This document shows, piece by piece, positions 1-8,094 of a stretch of 40,550 bases of DNA; position 1 is the first letter of the stretch, and the number at the start of each line of letters is the position of its first letter. A program made the translations under genes and the position numbers. This DNA comes from Arthrobacter sp. Its GTDB lineage: Bacteria; Actinomycetota; Actinomycetes; Actinomycetales; Micrococcaceae. The stretch lies in assembly GCA_031277795.1 (NCBI GenBank), contig JAITLQ010000006.1, positions 1 through 40,550 of the forward strand. The letters run 5' to 3'. Below the pieces are notes generated by a model that worked only from the letters and a program-made list of their open reading frames with translations, was not told the origin of the DNA and ran no database searches.

Positions 1-65
1 GTGACGTTCCCGTCAAGGCGGTCGTAGGCCTCGAAGAACACCCGCTTCAGCTCCGAAATAAGCAC
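1..65 (-). CDS. Possible 5' end of an unidentified gene leaving the window
   Basis: A GTG at 65-63 opens a frame of 21 codons that stays open to the left edge. A good Shine-Dalgarno sequence (AAGGAG, about 82-77) lies 11 bases upstream. The predicted peptide starts MLISELKRVFF and resembles no family I can name. The ribosome-binding site is buried in the 3' arm of the hairpin at 69-103. A plus-strand frame is also open from the edge to about 153, so the coding strand is not certain. Confidence 0.28.
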   Translation of the reverse strand, partial: MLISELKRVFFEAYDRLDGNV

Positions 66-68
66 GAT

Positions 69-103
69 CCCCGCAACTCCTTCAAATCGAAGGTGTTGCG
101 GGG
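69..103 (-). other. Strong hairpin covering a candidate ribosome-binding site
   Basis: The arms CCCCGCAAC and GTTGCGGGG enclose a T-T mismatch, the inner pair CCTTC/GAAGG and a five-base loop. On the minus strand the 3' arm contains GAAGGAG, followed 11 bases later by the GTG of the edge frame. It could be a second tig terminator, or a structure that controls translation of the next gene. There is no clean T-run after it. Confidence 0.5.
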
Positions 104-145
104 ACCGCTAGAACCCGCCATGCGGTGCTGGGGCCCTCGTGGCTA

Positions 146-163
146 CCGGTGAAGCGTCACCGG
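146..163 (-). terminator. Hairpin just downstream of tig
   Basis: A 7-bp perfect stem (CCGGTGA/TCACCGG) with a four-base loop starts eight bases after the tig stop codon. Outer bases CGTG (138-141) and CACG (164-167) can extend it past a bulge. No T-run follows, so termination is inferred from position. Confidence 0.45.
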
Positions 164-170
164 CACGGGG

Positions 171-1490
171 TCACTCGGCCTCGACGGCCTCGTCCTCGCC
201 CGCGGGCTTGACGAAGGACTCCAGGTCAACGGCCTTGCCGTTGGAATCCTTGACCTTGGCCAGCTCCAGGACCTTGGCGAGGGCCTTACGACGGCGCACC
301 TCGCCGATCATCATCGGAACCTGGCCGGCGCCGTCGAGCATCTGCGCGAACTGGTTCGGGTCCATGCCGTACTGCTGAGCCGACTGGATCAGGTACTCGA
401 TCAGCTCGCCCTGCTCCACCTCGATCTCTTCCTTCTCCGCCACGGCGTCGAGGACGATCTCGTTGCGGAAGGCCTTCTCGGTGTTGGACTTGATCTCGGC
501 GCGGTGCTCTTCCGTGTCGTGATCGTCGGCCTGGTTGGCGCCGGAGAAGTGCTGCTCCACCTGCTCCTCGAGGACGGAATCCGGAACGGGGACCTCGACG
601 AGGCCGACCAGCTGCTCCAGGACCTTATCGCGAGCCTCGATGCCCTGCTCCACGATGACGTCCTCGGCGGCCTTGGCCACGAGGGACTCGCGCAGCTCGG
701 CGATCGTGTCGAACTCGGAGGCCAGCTGGGCGAAGTCGTCGTCGGCCTCGGGGAGCTCGCGCTCCTTGACGGCGGTCAGGACGACCTTGACGGCGGCGGT
801 CTCGCCGGCGTGGTCGCCACCGGCCAGGGTGGTCTCGAACGTGGCGTCCTCGCCGGCCGACAGGCCGGTCAGGGCCTCGTCCATGCCCTCGAGCATGGAG
901 CCGGAACCGATCAGGTAGGACAGGCCGGTGGCCTCGTCGATGGTCTCGCCATCGATCGTGGCGGTCAGGTCGACCGTGGTGTAGTCGCCATCGGCGGCGG
1001 GGCGCTCCACGGCCTTGAGCGTGCCGAAGCGGCCGCGCAGCTCGTCAAGGGCCTTCTCGACCTCGGCGTCGCCGGCCTCGCGGGCCTCGACCTCAACCTC
1101 GAGGCCGGCGTACTCCGGCAGCTCGATCTCGGGGCGAACGTCGACCTCGACGTCGAAGATCAGGTCGGCGTCGGCGGCGGCCTCGTCGATGCCGGGGGCC
1201 TGGTTGACCTCAACCTCGGGGCGGGCCAGCGGGACCACGGAGGCCTCGTTGACGGCGTCGCGGTAGAAGTTATCCAGCGAATTGTTGATGGCGGTCTCGA
1301 TGACGTAGCCACGGCCCACGCGCTGGTCGACCAGGCGGGAGGGCACCTTGCCCTTACGGAAGCCGGGGACCTGGATCTGCGACGCGATCTCCTTGTAGGC
1401 GGCGTCGATGGCCGGCTTCAGCTCCGCGAACGGGACCTCGATGTGCATCTTGACCCGGGTGGGGGAGAGATTCTCGACGGCGCTCTTCAC
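171..1490 (-). CDS. tig: Trigger factor, ribosome-bound chaperone and prolyl isomerase
   Basis: The 439-residue product has the normal trigger factor length. The N-terminal ribosome-docking domain carries the signature GFRKGKVP at residues 43-50. A central FKBP-type isomerase domain (about 160-240) and an alpha-helical substrate-cradling C-terminal domain follow, ending in an acidic tail. The protein binds near the ribosome exit tunnel and shields nascent chains. The GTG start at 1490 is chosen because AGGAG lies nine bases upstream and the product then begins [15 protein letters not shown], as in other actinobacterial trigger factors. Upstream in-frame codons run through the tRNA-Pro gene and are not coding. 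In mycobacteria clpP genes follow tig; here none is visible before the edge. Confidence 0.96.
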   Translation of the reverse strand: MKSAVENLSPTRVKMHIEVPFAELKPAIDAAYKEIASQIQVPGFRKGKVPSRLVDQRVGRGYVIETAINNSLDNFYRDAVNEASVVPLARPEVEVNQAPGIDEAAADADLIFDVEVDVRPEIELPEYAGLEVEVEAREAGDAEVEKALDELRGRFGTLKAVERPAADGDYTTVDLTATIDGETIDEATGLSYLIGSGSMLEGMDEALTGLSAGEDATFETTLAGGDHAGETAAVKVVLTAVKERELPEADDDFAQLASEFDTIAELRESLVAKAAEDVIVEQGIEARDKVLEQLVGLVEVPVPDSVLEEQVEQHFSGANQADDHDTEEHRAEIKSNTEKAFRNEIVLDAVAEKEEIEVEQGELIEYLIQSAQQYGMDPNQFAQMLDGAGQVPMMIGEVRRRKALAKVLELAKVKDSNGKAVDLESFVKPAGEDEAVEAE

Positions 1491-1557
1491 TGCGTGCAGC
1501 TCCTGACATGTGAGTTGGCCGGGCCCACTCTCTGTGAACCCGGGTAACGGATCTTCG

Positions 1558-1631
1558 TCGGGACGACAGGATTTGAACCTGCGACCTCGCGCTCCCAAAG
1601 CGCGCGCTCTACCAAGCTGAGCTACACCCCG
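1558..1631 (-). tRNA. tRNA-Pro (TGG)
   Basis: A complete 74-base cloverleaf with acceptor CGGGGTG pairing with CGTCCCG (two G-U pairs) and discriminator A. The anticodon loop TTTGGGA gives anticodon TGG. The T arm contains GGTTCAAATCC. CCA is not encoded; the next bases read CGA. It lies 67 bases upstream of tig on the same strand and may share its transcript. Confidence 0.95.
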
Positions 1632-1721
1632 ATGATGCGGGATCCAGTTTACGCACACGCACGCCCCTGCCCCGAATCGCGTCCCACCGAAAGCCAGGTG
1701 CGACCCGCGGGAAACACGCAG

Positions 1722-1754
1722 CGAGGGCCCCTTCCCGGTGGGAAGGGGCCCTCG
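1722..1754 (-). terminator. Perfect 15-bp hairpin after tRNA-Gly
   Basis: CGAGGGCCCCTTCCC pairs perfectly with GGGAAGGGGCCCTCG around a three-base loop, ten bases beyond the tRNA-Gly 3' end. A short GTTTCCC stretch follows on the minus strand. Confidence 0.75.
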
Positions 1755-1763
1755 TTGCAGGCT

Positions 1764-1837
1764 TGGAGGGGTAGACGGGAATCGAACCCGCGTAATTAGT
1801 TTGGAAGACTAAGGCTCTACCATTGAGCTACTACCCC
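1764..1837 (-). tRNA. tRNA-Gly (TCC), CCA encoded
   Basis: Acceptor GGGGTAG pairs with CTACCCC. The anticodon loop CTTCCAA gives anticodon TCC. The T arm contains GGTTCGATTCC. The 71-base body (1767-1837) is followed directly by CCA at 1766-1764, so the mature 3' end is genome-encoded. None of the other four tRNA genes here encodes CCA. Confidence 0.95.
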
Positions 1838-1883
1838 AGAAAGGCATTCTTTCTGTGTTGAAGACGCGTCCTCAACGCTCAAC

Positions 1884-1913
1884 AGCCTAGCGTCCAGGAC
1901 GCTTGGCGGACAA
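1884..1913 (-). promoter_or_regulatory. Candidate promoter of tRNA-Gly
   Basis: On the minus strand TTGTCC (1913-1908) and TAGGCT (1889-1884) are separated by 18 bases, about 46 bases upstream of the tRNA. The spacer holds a small inverted repeat (AGCGTCC/GGACGCT). The matches to consensus are moderate. Confidence 0.35.
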
Positions 1914-2034
1914 ATCGACAGCCTCCGGCGCGTCGAACATTCCGTCCACCCACGCGCAGGCCCGAGGGCGCCCCGCCCCGTGCAGGGGACGCGGCCCACT
2001 CGGGCCCGACGCGGCGCACAACGCGCGGCGCGCG

Positions 2035-2508
2035 TCAGTCGATGATCTCGCCCGTGGTCTCGTAGGCGGCGATCTTGCCGATGCGGCGGGCGTGGCGCTC
2101 GTCGCCGGAGAACGGCTCGGCCAGGAAGAGGCGCACGAGCTCCGTCGCCTCCTCGACGCTGTGCTGGCGACCACCCAGCGCCACGACGTTGGCGTCGTTG
2201 TGCTCGCGGGCCAGCTTGGCGGTGTCGGCGTTCCAGGCGAGGGCTGCACGCACGCCCTCGACCTTGTTGGCCGCGATCTGCTCCCCGTTGCCAGAGCCGC
2301 CGAGCACGATACCCAGGGCCTCGACGCCGGCGCGCTGGTCGGCCACAACGGCCTCGGCCGCACGCAGGCAGAACGCCGGGTAGTCATCCAGCGGGTCGTA
2401 GGAGGTCGGCCCGTGGTCGATCACCTCATGACCGTCGGCACCCAGCACCTCGATCAGGTGGTGGCTCAGCTCGAGTCCGGCGTGGTCGGTGGCGATGTGA
2501 ATGCGCAT
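2035..2508 (-). CDS. rpiB: Ribose-5-phosphate isomerase B
   Basis: The 157-residue RpiB/LacAB-family enzyme interconverts ribose 5-phosphate and ribulose 5-phosphate in the pentose phosphate pathway. It begins MRIHIATDHAGLEL, with the conserved DHAG substrate-binding motif at residues 8-11. GGSGNGEQIAANK in the middle is the active-site loop; actinobacterial RpiB has Ser and Glu here where enterobacterial enzymes use Cys. The motif HNDAN follows. The ATG at 2508 has AGGAGGAA about ten bases upstream. It is divergent from pepN, as in mycobacteria. Confidence 0.94.
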   Translation of the reverse strand: MRIHIATDHAGLELSHHLIEVLGADGHEVIDHGPTSYDPLDDYPAFCLRAAEAVVADQRAGVEALGIVLGGSGNGEQIAANKVEGVRAALAWNADTAKLAREHNDANVVALGGRQHSVEEATELVRLFLAEPFSGDERHARRIGKIAAYETTGEIID

Positions 2509-2652
2509 GGCGGGGGTCTTCCTCCTGGCCCGTGGGCCCGTTTTCCTGCTGTCTCTCACAAGAATATGGGTCAAACTGGACGCAAAGGTGCGAAGATCGT
2601 TCCGAGACTGTCAAACAGTTCTTTCACAACACCCTCGAGAGAAGGACATCAC

Positions 2653-5205
2653 GTGCCGGGCCTGAACCTCACCCGAGCCGAAGCGCAGGAGCGCGCCGGC
2701 CTCATCTCCACCGAGTCCTACGATGTGCGCCTGGACCTGAGCGCTCCCGGGACCACCTTCCGTTCGGTCAGCACGGTGACCTTCGGCGCCACCGCCGGCG
2801 CGTCGACCTTCATCGACGCCGTGACGCGTGAGGTGCACTCCGTGGTCCTCAACGGTGTGGAGCTGGATCCGGCCACCGTCGCGGACGGCGTCCGCATCGC
2901 CCTCCCCTCGCTCGCCGAGCACAACGTCCTCACGGTCGACGCGACGATGGACTATTCGAGCACGGGCGAGGGCCTGCACCGCTTCGTCGACCCGGCGGAT
3001 CAGGAGGTGTACCTCTACACGCAATTCGAGGTGCCCGATTCCCGCCGCATGTTTGCCGTGTTCGAGCAGCCGGACCTGAAGGCGACGTTCGCCTTCACCG
3101 TCACCGCACCCTCGCACTGGGACGTCATCTCCAACCAGCCCACGCCGCAGGCCGTCCCGGCCGCCGAGGGCACCTCCACGTGGACCTTCTCCCCCACCCC
3201 GGTGCTGAGCTCGTACGTGACGGCCCTCGTCGCCGGCCCCTACGCCTCCACGCACTCCACCGTGACGAGCGCCGACGGCCGCGAGGTCTCCCTGGGCGCC
3301 TACGCCCGCAAGTCCCTGTTCGAGCACCTGGACGCCGAGAACATCTTCGAGGTCACCCGCCAGGGCTTCGAGGTCTTCGAGAAGGACTTCGGGGTGGCCT
3401 ACCCCTTCGAGAAGTACGACCAGCTGTTCGTCCCCGAGTTCAACGCCGGGGCCATGGAGAACGCCGGCTGCGTGACCATCCTCGAGGACTACGTCTTCCG
3501 CTCCAAGGTCCCGGCCGCTCTGGTGGAGCGCCGCGCCATCACCGTGCTGCACGAGCTGGCCCACATGTGGTTCGGCGACCTGGTCACCATGAAGTGGTGG
3601 AACGACCTGTGGCTGAACGAGTCCTTCGCCGAGTTCATGTCGACGCACGCCGCGTCGGTCAACACCCAGTACAAGGACTCGGCCTGGACCACGTTCTCCT
3701 CGCTGGAGAAGTCCTGGGCCTACGACCAGGACCAGCTGCCCTCCACCCACCCCATCAAGGCCGACATCCGCGATCTCGAGGACGTGCAGGTCAACTTCGA
3801 TGGCATCACCTACGCCAAGGGTGCCTCGGTCCTGCGTCAGCTCGTGGCCTGGGTGGGTCAGGACGAGTTCATGGCCGGCGTGCGCGAGTACTTCAAGAAG
3901 CACGCCTTCTCCAACACCGAGCTCTCCGACCTGCTCGTCGAGCTCGAGGCCTCGAGCGGCCGCGACCTGTCCGAGTGGTCCCGCCAGTGGCTCGAGACCG
4001 CCGGCGTGAACACGCTGCGCCCCGAGCTCACCGTGGACGAGAACGACGTGATCACGTCCTTCGCGATCCTGCAGAGCGCCCCGGAGCAGCACCCCACGCT
4101 GCGCGCCCAGCGCCTCCGCGTGGGCCTGCACGACGTCGTGGACGGCCAGCTCGTGCGCCGCGAGGCCGTCGAACTCGACGTCGACGGCGCGCGCACCGAG
4201 GTGCCGCAGCTCGTCGGCCTGCGCCGCGGCGACCTGGTCCTCGTCAACGACGGCGACCTCGGCTACGCCAAGCTGCGCCTCGATCCGCGCAGCCTGCGCA
4301 CGGCGATCGATTACCTCTCCACCTCGTCGGATTCCCTCGTGCGTGCCCTCCTCTGGGGCGCGGTGTGGGACGCCACGCGCGACGGTGAGATCGCCGCCCG
4401 CGACTACGTGGAGCTGGTGCTGAACAACATCGGCCCGGAGCAGGACTCCACGACCATCAAGGTCCAGCTGGCCCAGCTGCGCACGGCCCTCGGCCGCTAC
4501 GTTGCGCCCGAGCACGCCGAGGCCACCGCCCGGGCCGCCACGGATCGCCTGTGGACCCTGGCCCAGGCCGCCGAGGCCGGCTCCGACTCGCAGTTCATGC
4601 TGGTCATGACCTTCTCGGCGCTGGCCGCCACGCCGGAGCAGCTGGCCACCGTGGCCGCCCTGCGCTCCGGCGAGGTCTCCCTGCCCGGCCTGGACATCGA
4701 CACCGACCTGAACTGGGAGCTGCTGACCTCGCTCGTGGCCGGCGGCGCCGCCGGTGAGGCGGAGATCGCCTCCACGCTCGAGGCCGACCGCTCGGCCACG
4801 GGCGAGCTGGCCGCCGCGCTGGCCCGCGCCGCCGTGCCGACGGCCGAGGCCAAGGCCGCCGCGTGGTCGAGCCTGATCGAGTCGCAGGACCTCTCCAACA
4901 CCTTCCAGCGCAAGGTCATCGCCGGCTTCCAGCGCACGCACGACAAGGCGCTGCTGAAGCCGTACGTCGCCCCGTATTTTGCGGCGGTGGAGGGGATCTG
5001 GACCTCGCGTTCCTACGAGATGGCCCAGGCGATCGTCAATGGCCTCTACCCGGCCCGTCCCACCTCGCTGGACACCCTCGAGGCCACCGACGCCGCGCTG
5101 GCCGGCCTGGGTGATCGCCTCCCGGCGCTCACCCGCCTGCTCTCCGAGGCCCGCGACGGCATGGCCCGCGCCCTCAACGCGCAGAAGGCCGACGCCGCGC
5201 GATGA
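2653..5205 (+). CDS. pepN: Aminopeptidase N (M1 family zinc metallopeptidase)
   Basis: The 850-residue product matches the length of actinobacterial PepN. It removes N-terminal residues, typically Ala, Leu or Lys, from cytoplasmic peptides. The exopeptidase motif GAMEN is at 266-270. Zinc ligands are H300 and H304 of HELAH and E323 of LWLNESF, with the usual 18-residue spacing. A C-terminal helical domain (ERAP1-like) follows. The GTG at 2653 is preceded by AGAAGGA and the product begins VPGLNLTRAEAQ. The stop codon overlaps the osmC start by four bases (ATGA), so the two are probably translationally coupled. Confidence 0.96.
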   Translation: MPGLNLTRAEAQERAGLISTESYDVRLDLSAPGTTFRSVSTVTFGATAGASTFIDAVTREVHSVVLNGVELDPATVADGVRIALPSLAEHNVLTVDATMDYSSTGEGLHRFVDPADQEVYLYTQFEVPDSRRMFAVFEQPDLKATFAFTVTAPSHWDVISNQPTPQAVPAAEGTSTWTFSPTPVLSSYVTALVAGPYASTHSTVTSADGREVSLGAYARKSLFEHLDAENIFEVTRQGFEVFEKDFGVAYPFEKYDQLFVPEFNAGAMENAGCVTILEDYVFRSKVPAALVERRAITVLHELAHMWFGDLVTMKWWNDLWLNESFAEFMSTHAASVNTQYKDSAWTTFSSLEKSWAYDQDQLPSTHPIKADIRDLEDVQVNFDGITYAKGASVLRQLVAWVGQDEFMAGVREYFKKHAFSNTELSDLLVELEASSGRDLSEWSRQWLETAGVNTLRPELTVDENDVITSFAILQSAPEQHPTLRAQRLRVGLHDVVDGQLVRREAVELDVDGARTEVPQLVGLRRGDLVLVNDGDLGYAKLRLDPRSLRTAIDYLSTSSDSLVRALLWGAVWDATRDGEIAARDYVELVLNNIGPEQDSTTIKVQLAQLRTALGRYVAPEHAEATARAATDRLWTLAQAAEAGSDSQFMLVMTFSALAATPEQLATVAALRSGEVSLPGLDIDTDLNWELLTSLVAGGAAGEAEIASTLEADRSATGELAAALARAAVPTAEAKAAAWSSLIESQDLSNTFQRKVIAGFQRTHDKALLKPYVAPYFAAVEGIWTSRSYEMAQAIVNGLYPARPTSLDTLEATDAALAGLGDRLPALTRLLSEARDGMARALNAQKADAAR

Positions 5206-5729
5206 GTGAGAGCGCACGCCGCGGTCCGTCCCACGTCTTCACCGCCACGGTGGCGTGGGACGGGCCCGGCGCGCGTCCCACCACCGAGGTCCGGCGCTTC
5301 TCGCGGGTCTCCACCGCCTCGGCCGGTGCCGAGGTCCCGCCGCTGCGGGTCTCCGCGGCGAGAACGTTTTTTGGCGACCGGGACGCCTTCAATCCCGAGA
5401 CCCTTCTGCTCAGCGCCCTGGCCCAGTGCCATCTCCTGGCGTTCCTCCGCCTCGCCGGGCTGGCCGGGCACGAGGTGAGCCGGGCGACCGTGGAGGTCGA
5501 GGGAGTCCTCGAGCTGGGCCCCGGCGACGCCGGGCGCTTCGTCTCCGCCGTCCTCTCTCCCTCCTCGCTCGTGCTCGACGCGCGGGGCGCGGCGCTCGAT
5601 GCTCCCGCCCTCGACGCCCTGCACGCGCTGGCCCACGAGCAGTGCTTCATCGCCAACTCGCTGAACTTTGCGCTCAGCGTGAAGCCGGACACGGGCGAAG
5701 GCACGAGCGGAGACCCTGCGGGAGAATAG
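5202..5729 (+). CDS. OsmC-family peroxiredoxin-like protein
   Basis: The 175-residue product has the two cysteines typical of the OsmC/Ohr fold: C76 in LAQCH and C148 in HEQCFIANS. In characterised members these form the thiol peroxidase centre that reduces organic hydroperoxides. The segment FNPETLLLSALAQCH is the usual OsmC core. Which subgroup it belongs to (OsmC, YhfA or Ohr) is unclear. It starts inside the pepN stop codon and ends five bases before the globin start, so pepN, osmC and globin probably form one transcript, two of them with oxidative or oxygen-related roles. Confidence 0.88.
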   Translation: MSESARRGPSHVFTATVAWDGPGARPTTEVRRFSRVSTASAGAEVPPLRVSAARTFFGDRDAFNPETLLLSALAQCHLLAFLRLAGLAGHEVSRATVEVEGVLELGPGDAGRFVSAVLSPSSLVLDARGAALDAPALDALHALAHEQCFIANSLNFALSVKPDTGEGTSGDPAGE

Positions 5730-5733
5730 GGCC

Positions 5734-6345
5734 ATGACCTCCCCCTCGCCCGAGAACCAGCCAACGCTCCCCGAGGCGGCCGCGCCGCTCGGCGCCTCCC
5801 TCGAGGTGCGCTCCGTGGGCGCCGGTGCGCGCGTGCAGATTCCCGTCGTGCCCACCGCCTCCTCGGTGCCCCCGGCGTCGGCCGGCGCTTCGTCCGAGGC
5901 CGGGCCCGGCGGGTCGGCGCAGGCCGCAGCGGGGACCGCGCCGGACGAGGCGGTACAGGAGCGGCTCGACCCGGCCTCCGTCTACGTGCAGGCCGGCGGC
6001 GAAGCGACCTTCCACGCGCTCGTGGCCGCCTTCTACCGCGGCATCGCCGACGATCCGCTCCTGCGCCCCATGTACCCGGAGGAGGACCTCGGGCCCGCGG
6101 AGGAGCGCATGCGCCTCTTCCTCATCCAGTACTTCGGCGGCCCCACGACGTACTCGCAGCGCCACGGTCACCCGCGCCTGCGCATGCGCCACTTCCCCTT
6201 CGCCGTGAATCAGGCCGCCCGCGAGGCGTGGCTGAGGCACATGCGCGCCGCGCTCGACGAGGTGGCCCTCTCCCCGATGCTCGACGGCATCATGTGGGAC
6301 TACTTCGAGCGCGCCGCCACGGCGATGATCAACACCCCGGGCTAG
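5734..6345 (+). CDS. glbO: Group II truncated hemoglobin (trHbO type) with long N-terminal extension
   Basis: Residues from about 80 to 203 form a truncated globin. Proximal (F8) histidine H153 lies in RMRHFPF, W166 is the conserved G8 tryptophan, and RPMYPEEDL supplies the CD1 tyrosine region. These mark the trHbO class, which binds oxygen and protects against nitrosative and oxidative stress. Most trHbO proteins are 120-135 residues. Here about 75 residues rich in Ala, Pro, Ser and Gly precede the globin, without a signal peptide. I saw no better internal start, but one cannot be excluded. In M. tuberculosis glbO also lies near pepN. It converges on the next gene with six bases between stop codons. 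Confidence 0.92.
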   Translation: MTSPSPENQPTLPEAAAPLGASLEVRSVGAGARVQIPVVPTASSVPPASAGASSEAGPGGSAQAAAGTAPDEAVQERLDPASVYVQAGGEATFHALVAAFYRGIADDPLLRPMYPEEDLGPAEERMRLFLIQYFGGPTTYSQRHGHPRLRMRHFPFAVNQAAREAWLRHMRAALDEVALSPMLDGIMWDYFERAATAMINTPG

Positions 6346-6351
6346 GTACCG

Positions 6352-7017
6352 CTAGCGGCCGGTGCGCCACAGGAGCGTGCCGCCCGGGCTCGAGAGCCGC
6401 TCCCACGCGCCGGACGTGAAGCGGGACGAGGTGGCCCCCTCGCGCAGGAAGCCGTAGGCGTGGGCCAGGAAGGCCGCTCCCGCGATCACCCCGGGTCCCA
6501 GCTCGGGCTCCTCCCGCCCCCACGCGGCGTCGCGCGCGGCAAAGACGAGCGGCTGCCCCGGATCGGTGGGCAGGGAGTCCTGGACCTCGGAGGCAACCCG
6601 CCGCGCCGCGGCGACCCAGGTGTCGTCGTGCGCCTGGCCAACGGCCTCCCACCGGGAGGCCAGCGGCAGCGTGGCCGTCCACGGGGCGTTGGGGCGCGAC
6701 GGCGGGACGTCGAGATCCAGCGCCCCCTCGCCCTGGCGGGTCAGCCGGGCCAGGCGATCGCGGAGTTCGGCGATCGGCACCACGACGTCGAGCTCGGCCG
6801 GGCGGGCCAGGCGCACGCCGCGCTGGCCGATGATCGTGGGGCTGGCCGAGCCAAGCATGAGCGGGAAGGCGCCGGCGACGTGCAGGGCCAAAACCTGGCC
6901 GCGGGCGACCAGCCGGCACACGCCGTCGCGCACCGAGCTGGCCCGCGTGAGAAAGCGATCGAGGTCGGCAACATCGGCGGGCTCTGGCAGGATCAAGGAC
7001 GCGTCAACGGGGCTCAC
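6352..7017 (-). CDS. Conserved hypothetical protein
   Basis: The 221-residue product matches no named domain I recognise. It looks soluble: there is no signal peptide or membrane span. The N-terminal part has hydrophobic beta-like segments (VLALHVAGAFPLML) and the C-terminal part is richer in charged helices. The GTG start at 7017 has only a purine-rich GGGGGA directly adjacent, so the start is uncertain. It is divergent from the thioesterase gene with an 85-bp gap. Base use matches the neighbours, so it is likely a resident gene. Confidence 0.7.
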   Translation of the reverse strand: MSPVDASLILPEPADVADLDRFLTRASSVRDGVCRLVARGQVLALHVAGAFPLMLGSASPTIIGQRGVRLARPAELDVVVPIAELRDRLARLTRQGEGALDLDVPPSRPNAPWTATLPLASRWEAVGQAHDDTWVAAARRVASEVQDSLPTDPGQPLVFAARDAAWGREEPELGPGVIAGAAFLAHAYGFLREGATSSRFTSGAWERLSSPGGTLLWRTGR

Positions 7018-7102
7018 TCCCCCAGTCTTTCACGCTGGATACACTGGGCGTGGGCGGCCCGATGGTTGCCCACGGCCCTCGCCCTTTGCCCTTAGGAGTG
7101 AC

Positions 7103-7972
7103 ATGACGTCCACCACGCAGCTCTTGCGCGGTCTGCTCGATCTCGATTCGGTGGGGGCCAGGACCACCGAGGACATCTACGTTGGCCACACCCCCTCGCT
7201 CGGCCCCAAGCGCGTCTTCGGCGGCCAGGTGCTGGCCCAGTCCGTCGTGGCGGCGGCGCGCACCGTCGACGAGGATCGCCCCATCCACTCGCTGCACGGC
7301 TACTTCCTGCGCCCGGGCGATCCGGACACCCCCATCACCTACGGGGTGGAGCGCCTGCGAGACGGCCGCTCCTTCTCGGCGCGGCGCGTGCACGCCTACC
7401 AGGGCGGCGCGCCCATCCTGTCGATGATCGCGAGCTTCGAGCTCCCGGGCGAGGGCATCAACTTCCAGGACGAGATGCCGTCCGACGTGCCCGATCCGGA
7501 GTCCCTCCCCTCCGCCGCCGAAGAACTCGGCGGGATCGATCACCCCATGGCCCGCATGTGGGCCGAGCACCGCCCGTTCGACATGCGTTACCCGGACGGC
7601 TCCCTCTACCTCTCCTCCCCCGCGCACCCCGAGCGCAACCTCGTCTGGATGAAGACGAAGGAGCCCTTCGGCGACAACCCGCTCGAGCACCAGGCCGCGC
7701 TCGCGTACGGCAGCGACTTCACGCTCATCGAGACCGCGCTGCGCCGGGCCGGCACCAATTGGCTGACCTCCGGTTCCTCGATCGCGAGCCTGGATCACGC
7801 CATGTGGTGGCACCGCCCGGCCCGCGTCGACGAGTGGCTGCTCTTTGTCCAGCACGCCACGAGCGCCCAGGGCGCCCGCGCGCTCATCAAGGCCTCGGTG
7901 TTCAACCAGGCGGGCGAGCTCGTCGCCACCGTGCTCCAGGAGGGCATGATCCGGCCGCCGCGCCAGCGCTGA
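7103..7972 (+). CDS. tesB: Acyl-CoA thioesterase II
   Basis: The 289-residue double-hotdog protein hydrolyses acyl-CoA to free fatty acid and CoA. The first hotdog carries VFGGQVLAQSVVAA and HSLHGYFLRPGDP, both family hallmarks. In the second, D231 (SLDHAMWWH), the Ser/Thr at 252-253 and Q278 (LQEGMIR) fit the Asp-Thr-Gln catalytic triad described for E. coli TesB. The length is as usual. TAGGAG precedes the ATG at 7103; the frame is open further upstream, but that part lies in the divergent gene and is not coding. A strong shared terminator separates it from convergent ettA. Confidence 0.94.
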   Translation: MTSTTQLLRGLLDLDSVGARTTEDIYVGHTPSLGPKRVFGGQVLAQSVVAAARTVDEDRPIHSLHGYFLRPGDPDTPITYGVERLRDGRSFSARRVHAYQGGAPILSMIASFELPGEGINFQDEMPSDVPDPESLPSAAEELGGIDHPMARMWAEHRPFDMRYPDGSLYLSSPAHPERNLVWMKTKEPFGDNPLEHQAALAYGSDFTLIETALRRAGTNWLTSGSSIASLDHAMWWHRPARVDEWLLFVQHATSAQGARALIKASVFNQAGELVATVLQEGMIRPPRQR

Positions 7973-8011
7973 GCCGGAGGCGGTCCGTCGACGAGGCAGG
8001 CCGACAAAGCA

Positions 8012-8048
8012 AGGAGGCCCCCGCACCGTTCTGGTGCGGGGGCCTCCT
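8012..8048. terminator. Bidirectional terminator between tesB and ettA
   Basis: A perfect 16-bp stem (AGGAGGCCCCCGCACC with its complement) and a five-base loop lie between the convergent tesB and ettA stop codons. Confidence 0.8.
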
Positions 8049-8094
8049 CGCCTTCGGGCACCCGGGCGGAGCGCGCTCCGGCGGGCGGGGCCGA

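Noticed and set aside
504-1547. Long plus-strand frame opposite tig (347 codons)
   Set aside because: It is antisense to trigger factor and rich in Leu, Gly, Val and Asp repeats that mirror the tig codon pattern. High-GC genomes give many such shadow frames.
2611-5217. 868-codon minus-strand frame opposite pepN
   Set aside because: It mirrors the aminopeptidase gene, whose zinc motifs are intact. Its composition is Gly/Val/His-rich without any domain.
7040-7045. TACACT as a tesB -10 box
   Set aside because: No acceptable -35 lies 16-18 bases upstream. In GC-rich DNA such a single hexamer is weak support.
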